Of a stretch of 64,000 nt of DNA, positions 26,179 to 39,235 are shown piece after piece; the stretch's first letter is position 1, and every line of letters begins with the position of its first letter. The DNA comes from Pseudomonas sp. R76. GTDB taxonomy: Bacteria; Pseudomonadota; Gammaproteobacteria; Pseudomonadales; Pseudomonadaceae. Location of the stretch: positions 6,014,001-6,078,000 of the forward strand of contig NZ_CP019428.1 in assembly GCF_009834565.1 (NCBI RefSeq). Direction: 5' to 3'. The notes below the pieces were generated by a model. That model made no database searches and had not been told where the DNA came from. It was given only the letters and a program-made list of their open reading frames with translations. The position numbers and the translations under genes are program-made.

Positions 26179-27063
26179 TCAGCTATGCCGGTAAAACCGA
26201 TCCAGCAACGCCGGCAACCCCGCCCGCCACGCCCGTGGCTTGATACCAAAGGTGTGCAGGATCTTCTTGCAGGCCAGCACCGCGTGTTGCGGTTCATCCG
26301 CCGCATCCGGCCGGGCCGCGTGGGCCTGGGCGGTAGGCGATTCAATCGCCAACGGGTGGAAGTTACGCGCTTCGGTGAGGATCGCCTGGCCCAGCGCCAA
26401 CGGCGTGGTCGCTTCGTGCCCGGCGTAGTGATAGGTGCCCCACAGCGGCGCCTCGCAATCGAGTTGCTTGAGCACCGAGATGATCACCCGCGCGGCATCG
26501 TCCACCGGCGTCGGGTTGCCACGCCGGTCATCGGCCATCAGCAATTCATCCGGCTTCTCGGCCCGGGCCAGAAAGCGCCCGAGGGTGCCGTCGACGCTGT
26601 CATCCAGCAACCAGCCAAAACGTAGCAGCACATGTTGCGGGCAGGTCGCGCGCACACTCTGTTCGATACGCCACAGCGCCTGGCCACGCAGGCCAAGCGG
26701 CACCGGCTCGTCTTTTTCGCTGTAGGCGGTGGCACGGGAGCCATCGAACACGCGGTAGCTGGAAGGCTGCAGCAAGGTGATGCTGTGGTGCTGACACAAC
26801 TCAGCCAGGCGTTCGATGGCGAATTCCTGGGCAGCCAAGCGGGTTTCGCTGACGGCTTCGGCCTGGAACCAGTCGAAATAGTAGGCGAGATTGATCAACG
26901 CATCGGGACGGGTGTCGTCGAGCAATTGGGTGAGGCTCGCGGCATCCCAGCCGTCTTGGGGCGGTTTGGGTGCGAGGAAACCGATGTCTTCCTCTGCACC
27001 GAGGCGAATAAGCGCCTGCCCGAGGGCATTCCCGCCGCCCAGTAACATAAGGCGCATTCGCAT
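26179..27063 (-). CDS. RmlD-like NAD(P)-dependent sugar nucleotide epimerase/reductase
   Basis: The 294-residue protein has the Rossmann opening MRLMLLGGGNALGQALIRLG, then RPDALINLAYYFDWFQAE, LLQPSSYRVFDG (Tyr near the usual active-site region) and VLLRFGWLLDDSVDGTLGRF. It belongs to the extended SDR group near RmlD. P. aeruginosa carries an epimerase gene in the same place after oprG. Substrate unknown. An alternative start is two codons downstream. Confidence 0.82.
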   Translation of the reverse strand: MRMRLMLLGGGNALGQALIRLGAEEDIGFLAPKPPQDGWDAASLTQLLDDTRPDALINLAYYFDWFQAEAVSETRLAAQEFAIERLAELCQHHSITLLQPSSYRVFDGSRATAYSEKDEPVPLGLRGQALWRIEQSVRATCPQHVLLRFGWLLDDSVDGTLGRFLARAEKPDELLMADDRRGNPTPVDDAARVIISVLKQLDCEAPLWGTYHYAGHEATTPLALGQAILTEARNFHPLAIESPTAQAHAARPDAADEPQHAVLACKKILHTFGIKPRAWRAGLPALLDRFYRHS

Positions 27064-27168
27064 AGATTGAGCAGGCCCGGTCTGTTTGGAACGATGGTTA
27101 TTATCGGCAGGCCTGTGGGCCTTACCGTTGGTGGTTGCCAGAATCGTTGCATTTTGCGGGTTTGTAGC

Positions 27169-27198
27169 GCAACCGTCACTTATAAAGTGCGGGGTTGC
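27169..27198. promoter_or_regulatory. Long dyad before lhr
   Basis: An inner palindrome CACTT-ATA-AAGTG (27177-27189) lies within outer halves GCAACC (27169-27174) and GGTTGC (27193-27198). It lies in the divergent gap between the epimerase gene and lhr and could be an operator or an RNA hairpin in the lhr leader. Confidence 0.45.
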
Positions 27199-27230
27199 AA
27201 CTTATGGGAGACGGCCGCATAACTCCCTGC

Positions 27231-31478
<4,248 letters not shown>

Positions 31479-31485
31479 TGACGCC

Positions 31486-31547
31486 ATCGCAGGCAAGCCA
31501 GCTCCCACAGTTGATGGGGTTCTGTGGGAGCCGGGCTTGCCCGCGAT
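31486..31547. repeat. REPIN
   Basis: ATCGCAGGCAAGCCAGCTCC (from 31486) faces TGTGGGAGCCGGGCTTGCCC ending in GCGAT at 31547. The two arms belong to slightly different subtypes (AGCTGGCTTGCCTG and AGCCGGGCTTGCCC). It lies between the convergent lhr and channel genes. Confidence 0.85.
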
Positions 31548-31570
31548 GAGGCCCGCCCGGCCACCCTCAA

Positions 31571-33679
31571 TCACTGGGTGCGCGGCTGCTCGGTCAACAC
31601 CACCGAAACCGGCGCCTCTTCATCCGGCTCATCCACCTGCGCTGTACGCTTGGGCAGCCAAACCTGTTGTGGATAAGTTTGCGCGAAGTGCACCTCATCA
31701 CAGTTATCCACAAGCTTTTTCAGGCGCTGGTTAAACGCACGACTCACCGCATATTGCCCGCCCGACACGGTGCGGAATTGCGCCGTGAGCACCACGCCGT
31801 TGAGGTCCATTTTGTCGACGCCAAATACTTCCAGCGGCCCTTGCAGGTTGTACTTGAGGAACACGTCGTCGCGGATCGATTGCCCAGCCTCGCGAATCAA
31901 CTCCACGGCCTTGTCCACATCGGTGTCGTAGGTGAACTGCACCGAGAAGAATGCGTAGGCGAATTGCCGCGACTGGTTGGTGACCGCCTTGATCTGCCCG
32001 AACGGCACCGAGTGCACAAAACCCTTGCCGTCGCGCAGGCGCAGGGTGCGGATGGTCAGGCCTTCGACGGTGCCGGCGTGGCCGGAGTCGAGCACCACCC
32101 AATCGCCGATCGACAGCGTGTCCTCGATAATGATGAACAGGCCGGTGATCACGTCCTGCACCAATTGCTGCGAGCCGAAACCGATGGCCAGGCCGACCAC
32201 ACCGGCACCTGCCAGCAACGGTGCGACGTTGATGCCCAGGTTGGCCATGGTGGTGATCGCGCAGATCACCACGAGGATGATCTTCACCGCGTTGCGCAGC
32301 AGCGGCAGGATGGTTTTGACCCGCGTACTCGGCTGGCGACTGGAGCGTTTATTCACCGGTGGTTTCAGCGCTTCCTGGATCGCGGTGTCGAGCACTACCC
32401 AGAACAGCCAGGTCATCAACAGGATCAGGCCGATGCTGCTGAGGGAATCGCTGATCGCCCGGCCCACGGAGTTGCGCTGGGCAAATTCGAACAGCGATAT
32501 GCCCCAGATACGCCCGAGGATTTCGATAAAGGCGACCGCCATGACAATGCGCAAGATCGCGTGCAGCAGGCTCAGGAAGCGTTCCTTGTAGGCGCTGCTG
32601 CGCTGGATCGCCACCTGGCTGCGGGACTTGAACAGGTGTTGCAGCACCGTGCTGAGAAACACCGTGCCGATCAGCAGAATGGTGGTGAACAGCGCGCAAC
32701 GCAGGGCTTTCTGGTTGTCGTCGCCAGCGCCGATCAGGTTGATGGCCGAGACCAGCACCATCAACAGAATCGGCCAGTACCACAACCCGGAAAAAACCCG
32801 AAGTGATTGCTGCAATGCCGGGTGCTTGAGGCGCTGGGCCAGCGGCCGATTGCGGATCAGGTGCGCCACCGGGCGACGCAGGCGCACCACCAGCACACCG
32901 AAAATCACCGCTGCAAACAGGCCGGTGAACACCGCGATGCTGCTGGTGATATTGCCGCCCAATTGGCGAGCGATTTGCGGGCTGGTCAGCGCGTCGCTGA
33001 GGGCGGCGAGGAAGCCGATCAGGAACAGCGGTTTTGGGCAGTAGTCACGAATAATCTGCACGGCCGGGCATTTGTGGCCGACGTTGAACATGACGATGAC
33101 GCACAACAGCATCGAGGTGGAAAAGATGCCGCTGCTGGTGGCGTAGGCAAAACACAGCGCCAGCGCACGCCCTACCGATGTGGGTAAAAAATGGCTGACG
33201 TAAAGGGTCAATGGCAGACAGATAATGGCCGGAATCGTGTAGGGCACCACATAGCCCAGCACGGCTTGCAGGCGTTTGCGCTGTGCGACGAAATGCCGGC
33301 GACTCAAGCGCTGCACGATAAAGCGCCCCAGCAACGTCAATACCGCAAAGGCGCCCACCCATACACCCGACAGCAGCAGGAAGTCGCCGGCCACGCTCCA
33401 TGGCGAACGTTCGGCGGTCTGGTCGACCAGGCGCCCTACTTCGTCCGCCGCGCGATCGGCGCGCAAACGCCAGGCGTCGATCAGGTTCTGGTTGAGGTCG
33501 AGCTTGTCTTGTACATCGTCGATGCTGGAACTGATGGCGCCGAGCAGGCCGCCTTCCACCAATAACTCCGGCTTGGCCGGCGCGGCAGGTTCAGCCGGCG
33601 CTGGGGTTGCGGCTTGCAATGCGCCATTGCCACACAACAGCAGCGCACCAAGCAGTAATGCAGTCTTAAGATTCAGCAA
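31571..33679 (-). CDS. Mechanosensitive ion channel of the MscS superfamily (YbiO-like)
   Basis: The 702-residue protein has a signal peptide, a periplasmic N-terminal stretch and about ten membrane helices, ending in the MscS pore: ITTMANLGINVAPLLAGAGVVGLAIG at about residues 475-500, then FGSQQLVQDVITGLFIIIED and the beta domain GDWVVLDSGHAGTVEG. A C-terminal alpha/beta cage follows. The architecture is that of large MscS relatives such as YbiO. It should open on osmotic downshock. Confidence 0.92.
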   Translation of the reverse strand: MLNLKTALLLGALLLCGNGALQAATPAPAEPAAPAKPELLVEGGLLGAISSSIDDVQDKLDLNQNLIDAWRLRADRAADEVGRLVDQTAERSPWSVAGDFLLLSGVWVGAFAVLTLLGRFIVQRLSRRHFVAQRKRLQAVLGYVVPYTIPAIICLPLTLYVSHFLPTSVGRALALCFAYATSSGIFSTSMLLCVIVMFNVGHKCPAVQIIRDYCPKPLFLIGFLAALSDALTSPQIARQLGGNITSSIAVFTGLFAAVIFGVLVVRLRRPVAHLIRNRPLAQRLKHPALQQSLRVFSGLWYWPILLMVLVSAINLIGAGDDNQKALRCALFTTILLIGTVFLSTVLQHLFKSRSQVAIQRSSAYKERFLSLLHAILRIVMAVAFIEILGRIWGISLFEFAQRNSVGRAISDSLSSIGLILLMTWLFWVVLDTAIQEALKPPVNKRSSRQPSTRVKTILPLLRNAVKIILVVICAITTMANLGINVAPLLAGAGVVGLAIGFGSQQLVQDVITGLFIIIEDTLSIGDWVVLDSGHAGTVEGLTIRTLRLRDGKGFVHSVPFGQIKAVTNQSRQFAYAFFSVQFTYDTDVDKAVELIREAGQSIRDDVFLKYNLQGPLEVFGVDKMDLNGVVLTAQFRTVSGGQYAVSRAFNQRLKKLVDNCDEVHFAQTYPQQVWLPKRTAQVDEPDEEAPVSVVLTEQPRTQ

Positions 33680-33732
33680 AACGCCGGGCCTCCATCAGCA
33701 GGGTCTGTAAGGAACTGACGGGTTTAAGCGCT

Positions 33733-33845
33733 GATCGTTCCCATGCTCTGCGTGGGGATGCAGCCTTGGGCGCTCTGCGTCCGCATTAAAAAGCGTGACG
33801 CGGAGCGTCACCGGAGGCATTCCCACGCGGAGCGTGGGAACGATC
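33733..33845. repeat. Long imperfect inverted repeat, non-REP family
   Basis: GATCGTTCCCATGCTCTGCG (from 33733) is the imperfect inverted copy of CGGAGCGTGGGAACGATC ending at 33845. Inner arms (GCGTGACGCGGAGCGTCAC) form a further hairpin. This GTTCCCACGCTCCGCGTGGGA-like unit differs from the REP arms and recurs in fluorescent pseudomonads; from memory it is a distinct repeat family. Confidence 0.8.
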
Positions 33846-33850
33846 TGTCC

Positions 33851-33900
33851 AGTGTGGGAGCCGGGCCCACCGCTATCGCAGGCAAGCCAGCTCCCACACT
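33851..33900. repeat. Short REPIN
   Basis: AGTGTGGGAG (33851) and CTCCCACACT (ending 33900) are inverted arms. One arm is degenerate (CCGGGCCCACCGCTATCGC), so this is a decayed pair directly after the non-REP repeat. Confidence 0.8.
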
Positions 33901-34000
33901 TCTGACCGTGTACCGTCTGTAGGAACGGCGAAACTTTCCGGCAAAAACCGCAGTCATCCCAAAACGGAGGTCACCCGACCCTACATCCACGGGAGCAAGC

Positions 34001-34051
34001 ATGGCGGCGATTCATATGGGCATTTCCGAATGGCGCGGGGGGTTGTCATGA
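34001..34051 (+). CDS. Possible 16-codon leader peptide
   Basis: ATG at 34001 has a GGGAG site 9 bases upstream and opens a 16-codon frame (MAAIHMGISEWRGGLS) whose TGA overlaps the next gene's ATG at 34048. The arrangement would allow translational coupling. It is too short to judge coding character, so this is a candidate only. Confidence 0.35.
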   Translation: MAAIHMGISEWRGGLS

Positions 34052-34824
34052 CCCACCCGGAATTGATCCCCGTCACGCCCACCACGGCCATCACGCGGTT
34101 CACCGTGCTGACGGTGAATATCCACAAGGGCTTCACCGCGCTGAACCGGCGTTTCATCTTGCCTGAGTTGCGTGAAGCGGTGCGCAGTGTGGGCGCCGAC
34201 ATGGTGTTCCTGCAGGAAATCCACGGCACCCACGAACGCCATCCCCAGCGCTACAGCGACTGGCCGAAGATGCCGCAATACGAGTTCCTCGCCGACAGCA
34301 TCTGGCCGCAGTTCGCCTATGGGCGCAACGCGGTCTACCCGCATGGCGACCACGGCAATGCGTTGCTGTCGAAATTCCAGATCGTGCGCTACGACAACCT
34401 CGATATCTCGCAAAGCGGCCATGAAAGCCGTGGCTTGCTGCATTGTGTGTTGCGCCTGCCGGGCAGCGGCCAGGAGGTGCATGCGATCTGCATGCACTTG
34501 GGCCTGCGCGAGGTGCATCGCCAGCAACAATTGCGTTTGCTGGAGCAGCGTATCAGCGAGATTCCTGCCGACGCGCCGCTGGTGGTGGCCGGTGACTTCA
34601 ACGACTGGCGCCAGAAGGCCGACCTGAGCCGCAGCGGCCTCAAGGAAGTCTTCGTCGAGGCCCACGGCAAGCCCGCACGCACGTTCCCGGCGCGTTTGCC
34701 GCTACTGCCGCTGGACCGCATCTACGTGCGCAACCTGAAGATTCATAACCCCAAAGTGCTGACGACTCGGCCCTGGTCGCATCTGTCCGACCATGTGCCG
34801 CTGTCGGTGGAGATCGAGTTATGA
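34048..34824 (+). CDS. Endonuclease/exonuclease/phosphatase (EEP) family protein, YbhP-like
   Basis: The 258-residue protein has the EEP fold: TVNIHKGF, MVFLQEIHG (Mg-binding Glu), GNALLSKFQI, VVAGDFNDWR and HLSDHVPLSVEI (catalytic His near the end). An in-frame ATG lies 18 bases upstream at 34030. It overlaps clsB by 4 bases. E. coli has the same order ybhP-clsB-ybhN, so this is that operon. The substrate is unknown; a role in phospholipid metabolism is inferred from the company it keeps. Confidence 0.88.
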   Translation: MTHPELIPVTPTTAITRFTVLTVNIHKGFTALNRRFILPELREAVRSVGADMVFLQEIHGTHERHPQRYSDWPKMPQYEFLADSIWPQFAYGRNAVYPHGDHGNALLSKFQIVRYDNLDISQSGHESRGLLHCVLRLPGSGQEVHAICMHLGLREVHRQQQLRLLEQRISEIPADAPLVVAGDFNDWRQKADLSRSGLKEVFVEAHGKPARTFPARLPLLPLDRIYVRNLKIHNPKVLTTRPWSHLSDHVPLSVEIEL

Positions 34825-36083
34825 CTGTCGCAGTAGAGCACATCGCCACTGATCAGCCGCCGGACGAAGCCAAGGCGCGGGATGTCGATTACGGCTGGCA
34901 GAGCGGTAACCAAGTGGAGCTGCTGGAGAACGGCGAGGCGTACTTTCCCCAGGTGTTCGAGGCCCTGCGTGGGGCGCAGCGGGAGATCCTGCTGGAGACT
35001 TTTATTCTGTTCGAAGACAAGGTCGGCCATGAACTCAAAGGCATCTTGATCGAAGCGGCGCAGCGCGGCGTGAAGGTGGTGGTCAGCCTCGATGGCTTTG
35101 GCTGCGGCGAGCTGAGCCCGGCCTTTCTGGGCGAGTTGGCGGAGGCTGGCGTGCTGGTGCAGATGTTCGACCCGGCGTCAAAAAGGTTGGGGATTCGTAC
35201 CAACTGGTTTCGTCGCCTGCACCGCAAGATTGTGGTGGTGGACGCCACGGTGGCGTTTATTGGCGGGATCAACTTTTCGGCTGATCACCTCGGCGATTTC
35301 GGCGCCGAAGCCAAGCAGGATTACGCCGTGCAAATCATCGGCCCGGCCGTGGCGGACTTGCACCATTTCGCCCTCGCCCAAAGTGGTCGCCAGGTTCGCA
35401 CCCGGCGCGGCTGGCGGCGGCGCCAGCAACGGCCCTCGCTGTGGACGACCGCGAACGACGACGGCCTGGTGCGCCTGATTTATCGCGACAACGTGCAGCA
35501 CCGAGACGACATCGAAGAGGCGTATATCCACGCGTTGAGCAAGGCGCAAAAACGCGCGGTGATTGCCAACGCCTATTTCTTCCCCGGCTACCGCCTGCTA
35601 CGCGAGATCCGTAATGCCGCGCGCCGTGGCGTGCACGTGCAACTGATCATGCAAGGCCAGCCCGATGTGCTGCTGGCCAAGCTGGCGGCGCGCATGCTCT
35701 ACGATTATTTGCTCAAGGATGGCGTGGTGATTCACGAGTATTGCCAGCGCCCGCTGCACGGCAAAGTCGCGTTGGTGGATGACGATTGGAGCACGGTGGG
35801 CTCAAGCAATCTGGACCCGCTGAGCTTGTCGCTGAACCTGGAAGCCAACGTGCTGATTCGCGACCGCGCGTTCAATCAGCAGCTCTACGAGCGCCTGGAA
35901 ATGCTCGCCAAAAACCACTGCCAGACCATGCCGGAAAACCGCAAGCCGCGCCTGTGGTTATGGCGTTTGACCGTGGGCTTCCTGGTGTTTCATGTGATGC
36001 GCCATTTCCCCGCGCTGACCGGCTGGCTGCCCGCACACAAGCCGCGCTTGAAACCCTTCGAGAGCCAGGCCCATGACCGCTGA
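34821..36083 (+). CDS. clsB: Cardiolipin synthase B
   Basis: The 420-residue phospholipase D-type enzyme has two HKD motifs: HRKIVVVDATVAFIGGIN (His about residue 134) and HGKVALVDDDWSTVGSSNLD (about 313). It transfers a phosphatidyl group to make cardiolipin at the inner membrane. It overlaps the EEP gene by 4 bases and the ybhN-like gene by 11, in the E. coli ybhP-clsB-ybhN order. Confidence 0.95.
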   Translation: MTVAVEHIATDQPPDEAKARDVDYGWQSGNQVELLENGEAYFPQVFEALRGAQREILLETFILFEDKVGHELKGILIEAAQRGVKVVVSLDGFGCGELSPAFLGELAEAGVLVQMFDPASKRLGIRTNWFRRLHRKIVVVDATVAFIGGINFSADHLGDFGAEAKQDYAVQIIGPAVADLHHFALAQSGRQVRTRRGWRRRQQRPSLWTTANDDGLVRLIYRDNVQHRDDIEEAYIHALSKAQKRAVIANAYFFPGYRLLREIRNAARRGVHVQLIMQGQPDVLLAKLAARMLYDYLLKDGVVIHEYCQRPLHGKVALVDDDWSTVGSSNLDPLSLSLNLEANVLIRDRAFNQQLYERLEMLAKNHCQTMPENRKPRLWLWRLTVGFLVFHVMRHFPALTGWLPAHKPRLKPFESQAHDR

Positions 36084-37029
36084 AGCCGGCAGTTCACGAT
36101 TCAAGCGCTGGAAGAAACCGCTGACCATCGCCTTCTTCCTGTTGCTGATTGTGCTGTTCACCTTGCTCGCGCGGCGCATCGACTGGAGCGAAGTGCTGCA
36201 GACGCTGGGCGACTTCAAGCTGCGCACGCTGTTGATCGCCGGTGCGCTGACCTTGTGCAGTTTTCTGGTGTACGCCAGCTTCGATCTGATCGGCCGCACC
36301 TACATTCGCCAGCCGCTGCGCTGGAAGCAGATCCTGCCGGTGGGGATCATCAGCTATGCGTTCAACCTCAACCTCAGCGCGTGGGTCGGCGGGATTGCCA
36401 TGCGTTATCGCCTGTATTCGCGGCTCGGCGTGAGCACCAGCAACATCGCCAAGATTCTTGGGCTGAGCCTGGCGACCAATTGGTTTGGCTACATGGCGCT
36501 GGCCGGCGTGGTGTTCAGCAGCGGCCTGGTGACGATGCCGCCCGGTTGGAAAGTCAGCACCTTGGCGTTGCAGGGCATTGGTGTGGTGCTGGTGTTGGCC
36601 AGCCTCGGCTACCTGGCGGCGTGCCGGTTTTCAAAGAAGCGTGCGTGGTCGATCAAGGGCATCGAGATCAATCTGCCGTCGTTGCGCATGGCGTGTTTGC
36701 AGTTGGCTCTGGGCGCGTTGAATTGGTCGTTGATGGCGGCGGTGATTTTTACCTTGTTGCCGGCCAAGTTGGACTATCCGCTGGTGTTGGGGGTGTTGCT
36801 GATCAGCGCGATTGCCGGTGTGGTGACGCATATTCCAGCCGGGCTTGGGGTGTTGGAGGCGGTGTTTATTGGCTTGCTGCAGCATGAGGCGTCGCGCGGG
36901 AGTTTGCTGGCGGGGTTGATTGCCTATCGGGCGGTGTACTTTATTTTGCCGCTGGTGATTGCGTTGGTGATGTACCTCGCGGTGGAGGCTAAGGCCAAGG
37001 CGTTGCGGGTGAAGAAGACACCCGCCTGA
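36073..37029 (+). CDS. YbhN-like membrane protein (lysylphosphatidylglycerol synthase TM family)
   Basis: The 318-residue protein has about eight hydrophobic helices and the UPF0104 signature region: AFNLNLSAWVGGIAMRYRLY and AIAGVVTHIPAGLGVLEAVF. It lacks a cytoplasmic aminoacyl-transferase domain, so it is likely a lipid translocase-like or regulatory protein rather than a full MprF. It is the third gene of the clsB operon. Confidence 0.9.
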   Translation: MTAEAGSSRFKRWKKPLTIAFFLLLIVLFTLLARRIDWSEVLQTLGDFKLRTLLIAGALTLCSFLVYASFDLIGRTYIRQPLRWKQILPVGIISYAFNLNLSAWVGGIAMRYRLYSRLGVSTSNIAKILGLSLATNWFGYMALAGVVFSSGLVTMPPGWKVSTLALQGIGVVLVLASLGYLAACRFSKKRAWSIKGIEINLPSLRMACLQLALGALNWSLMAAVIFTLLPAKLDYPLVLGVLLISAIAGVVTHIPAGLGVLEAVFIGLLQHEASRGSLLAGLIAYRAVYFILPLVIALVMYLAVEAKAKALRVKKTPA

Positions 37030-37050
37030 GAGATATGTCGATTGGTCTGG

Positions 37051-37124
37051 CGCCTTCGCGAGCAAGCCCGCTCCCACCTTTGAAATGCATTCCAAAGGTG
37101 GGAGCGGGCTTGCTCGCGAAGGCG
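37051..37124. repeat. REPIN forming a near-perfect long hairpin
   Basis: CGCCTTCGCGAGCAAGCCCG (from 37051) and its full inverted copy ending at 37124 give a stem of about 32 base pairs around a 10-base loop. The subtype (TTCGCGAGCAAGCCCGC) differs from the others. It separates convergent operons and could act as a two-way terminator. Confidence 0.92.
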
Positions 37125-37141
37125 GCCTGAAGAGCACTGCA

Positions 37142-37897
37142 TCAACGGGACTGGATGATGCTCAACCGCTCGCCCACCACCATCTCGGTAATCCAGTCCA
37201 CCAGGATTGAGGTGTAGGCCTGCTGCGACACCGGATCGCTCAACGAGTGGTCGGCGCCGTCGATGATGCGGTGGGTCAAGGAGTGAGTCTGCTGGCACGC
37301 CGCGCGGTAACTCATGATCGTGGCGTGGGGCACGTGGTCGTCGGTTTCCGACTCGACAATCAGCACATCGCCGGTGAATTTCGCGCAGGCATGCAGGGCG
37401 CGGTTGGTTTCGGCGTGCACCAGGGTGCTGCGGTAATCCATCAGGTCGGCCTTGTCCAAGTCGCGTTTGGGCTTGAGCCATTCCTGATCGCGATACAGCG
37501 CTGGCACGCGCAGTGCCAGCCAGCGCACCGGGCGCAATGAGGTGAGAATCGCCGCCAGGTAGCCGCCGTAGCTGGTGCCCACTACCGTCACCGCCGAGGT
37601 GTCGATGGCTGGGTGCGACAGCAAGCGGTCATACGCCGCCAGCAGGTCGCGCAGATTGTCTTCACGGGTGACGCGGGACAACGGAATACCGGTGCCGGCA
37701 TGGCCGCGCAGGTCGAAGGTCAGGCACACGCAGCCTAACCCGGCGATGCCTTTGGCGCGCTCAAGGTCGCGCTCCTGGCTACCGCCCCAACCGTGCACAA
37801 ACAACACGCCAGGGACTTTGGATTTTGGGCTCAGGAAGGTGCCGCTCATCTGTTCGTCGTCGATATCGATCGCAATGCTTTCGCTTCTAGCCGTCAT
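37142..37897 (-). CDS. Alpha/beta hydrolase
   Basis: The 251-residue protein has GVLFVHGWGGSQ (oxyanion hole), the nucleophile elbow GTSYGGYLAA with Ser near residue 110, ESETDDHVPH (acid) and DGADHSLSD (His). It is of the dienelactone hydrolase/prolyl oligopeptidase-like group. Its first 11 bases overlap the end of the DUF3182 gene, so the two are coupled. Substrate unknown. Confidence 0.9.
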   Translation of the reverse strand: MTARSESIAIDIDDEQMSGTFLSPKSKVPGVLFVHGWGGSQERDLERAKGIAGLGCVCLTFDLRGHAGTGIPLSRVTREDNLRDLLAAYDRLLSHPAIDTSAVTVVGTSYGGYLAAILTSLRPVRWLALRVPALYRDQEWLKPKRDLDKADLMDYRSTLVHAETNRALHACAKFTGDVLIVESETDDHVPHATIMSYRAACQQTHSLTHRIIDGADHSLSDPVSQQAYTSILVDWITEMVVGERLSIIQSR

Positions 37898-38996
37898 AAG
37901 ATTTAACCGTCACGTACTTGAGAAGAAAGTCGCTGTTTTCTGCGGGGCCGCGATACACCTCAATGGCGTCTGCCGGCAGCGGTTGGTCCACGTAGGTTTC
38001 CACCGATGAAACGCGAATAGCGCGCAGGCCGGGGTTGTTGATAAAGCTCTGCAACGCTGCGACTTCCGCGCTGCTGGCCCCGCCCAGGCGCCAGGATTGT
38101 TCGAGTACGCCGCTACGGCGCTGGCCTTCACTGTCCAGGCCTTGGGCGATGTCGTAGTTGCGCCGGGAGGCGTAGAAACCAGGGTAGGCCTCATCGGCCG
38201 CCGTGTCGAAAACCTGGGCTTGCTCAATGGCCTCACGTACGTCGTCGGGCAGGTCGAGCTTCAACAGGTCTTCGTAGTAGCCGGGCACCACCAGCAGGTT
38301 GGAGCCGCCATAGACGTCTTCGCCCTGCCCGTCCTGGGTGAGGTATTGCTCGCCGCAGTAGCTGAACACGTGATCGCCGATAAAACTCTGGCCCACGCTG
38401 TGGGTAACCACCTCGTGCAGGTCTTGCTCCAGCACCACGCCTTCGGCGAATAACTGCTGCGCTTCAGGCCGCGCCAGTAACGCCTCGAATTCGTCGAGAC
38501 TGTGGATAACTTCTTGCCCACGGCCAGCGCAGGCATGCACGGGTTTCAGGCGGATCGGCCCGCTGTAGAGCAAGCGCGTGGCGGCGGGCAACGCGTCTTT
38601 CAGCGCGAACACACTCAGGCCGTCGAGCACGACTTTGCGCACACGCTCGCAGAACAACGGCGACCAACCTTCGGGCGCCGTGGATTCAGGGCCGAGCACG
38701 CCGTGGGTGATGGCTTTGGTGCAGATGAAATCGTGGTCGACATAACCGCCCCACAGGTCGTGCGGGCCTGTGACGTTGAGCGGGAGCGCCTGGGCGGCGC
38801 CGACCAGGGTTTGCGTGGGCAACAGATACAGCTCACGGTCGGCGTGTTTCTGCGGGTCATGGCTGCCGCCGAACTTGAGCCCCAAGATCTGCGCCAGCCA
38901 GCGCGCCAGCGCGAGGTTGGTGCCGACTTCGTGCTGCGGTGCGCCTGCTCGTGTTGAGTGGGCGACCACCAGTTTCTTGCGTTGAGTCGGGGTCAT
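37887..38996 (-). CDS. DUF3182 family protein, ATP-grasp-like
   Basis: The 369-residue protein starts MTPTQRKKLVVAHSTRAGAP after a strong AAGGGGG site; the frame is open further 5' without family resemblance. The stretch RLLYSGPIRLKPVHACAGRG followed by QEVI resembles the lysine and glycine loop of ATP-grasp enzymes, and GEDVYGGSNLLVVPG lies further on. Such enzymes join a carboxylate to an amine or thiol. It is coupled to the hydrolase gene. The reaction is unknown. Confidence 0.8.
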   Translation of the reverse strand: MTPTQRKKLVVAHSTRAGAPQHEVGTNLALARWLAQILGLKFGGSHDPQKHADRELYLLPTQTLVGAAQALPLNVTGPHDLWGGYVDHDFICTKAITHGVLGPESTAPEGWSPLFCERVRKVVLDGLSVFALKDALPAATRLLYSGPIRLKPVHACAGRGQEVIHSLDEFEALLARPEAQQLFAEGVVLEQDLHEVVTHSVGQSFIGDHVFSYCGEQYLTQDGQGEDVYGGSNLLVVPGYYEDLLKLDLPDDVREAIEQAQVFDTAADEAYPGFYASRRNYDIAQGLDSEGQRRSGVLEQSWRLGGASSAEVAALQSFINNPGLRAIRVSSVETYVDQPLPADAIEVYRGPAENSDFLLKYVTVKSYDG

Positions 38997-39235
38997 GCGT
39001 CCCCCTTGGCTATCCTGCCATGTGTGTGAATAGACCGTTGCAGGGATCAAGCCAAGGCACGACTAAAAAGGATGGTTGTTAAATCAACCCGTTACTGAAA
39101 AAGTAGTGGCAGTAGGCCTGTTTGATTCTGCACGACACTAGGTTAAACACGCGGCGTTCTGCACGATTCACACGGCCCTCGCCTGGCGCCAGCTAAGCTG
39201 CTGGAAGCCAGCCCACCGACCACGAGGCATCACGC
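38997..39235. promoter_or_regulatory. Divergent region with a 10-base direct repeat
   Basis: TTCTGCACGA occurs at 39126-39135 and again at 39157-39166, 31 bases apart (three helical turns), which suits a dimeric regulator bound on one face. The gap serves the DUF3182 and cysteine hydrolase genes. Confidence 0.35.

Larger units (their letters stand above)
33680..34000. other. 320-base intergenic region made mostly of repeats
   Basis: Apart from the two repeats listed next, bases 33901-34000 hold the likely promoter and leader of the operon starting at 34048. I see no open frame with coding character and no RNA gene. Confidence 0.6.
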
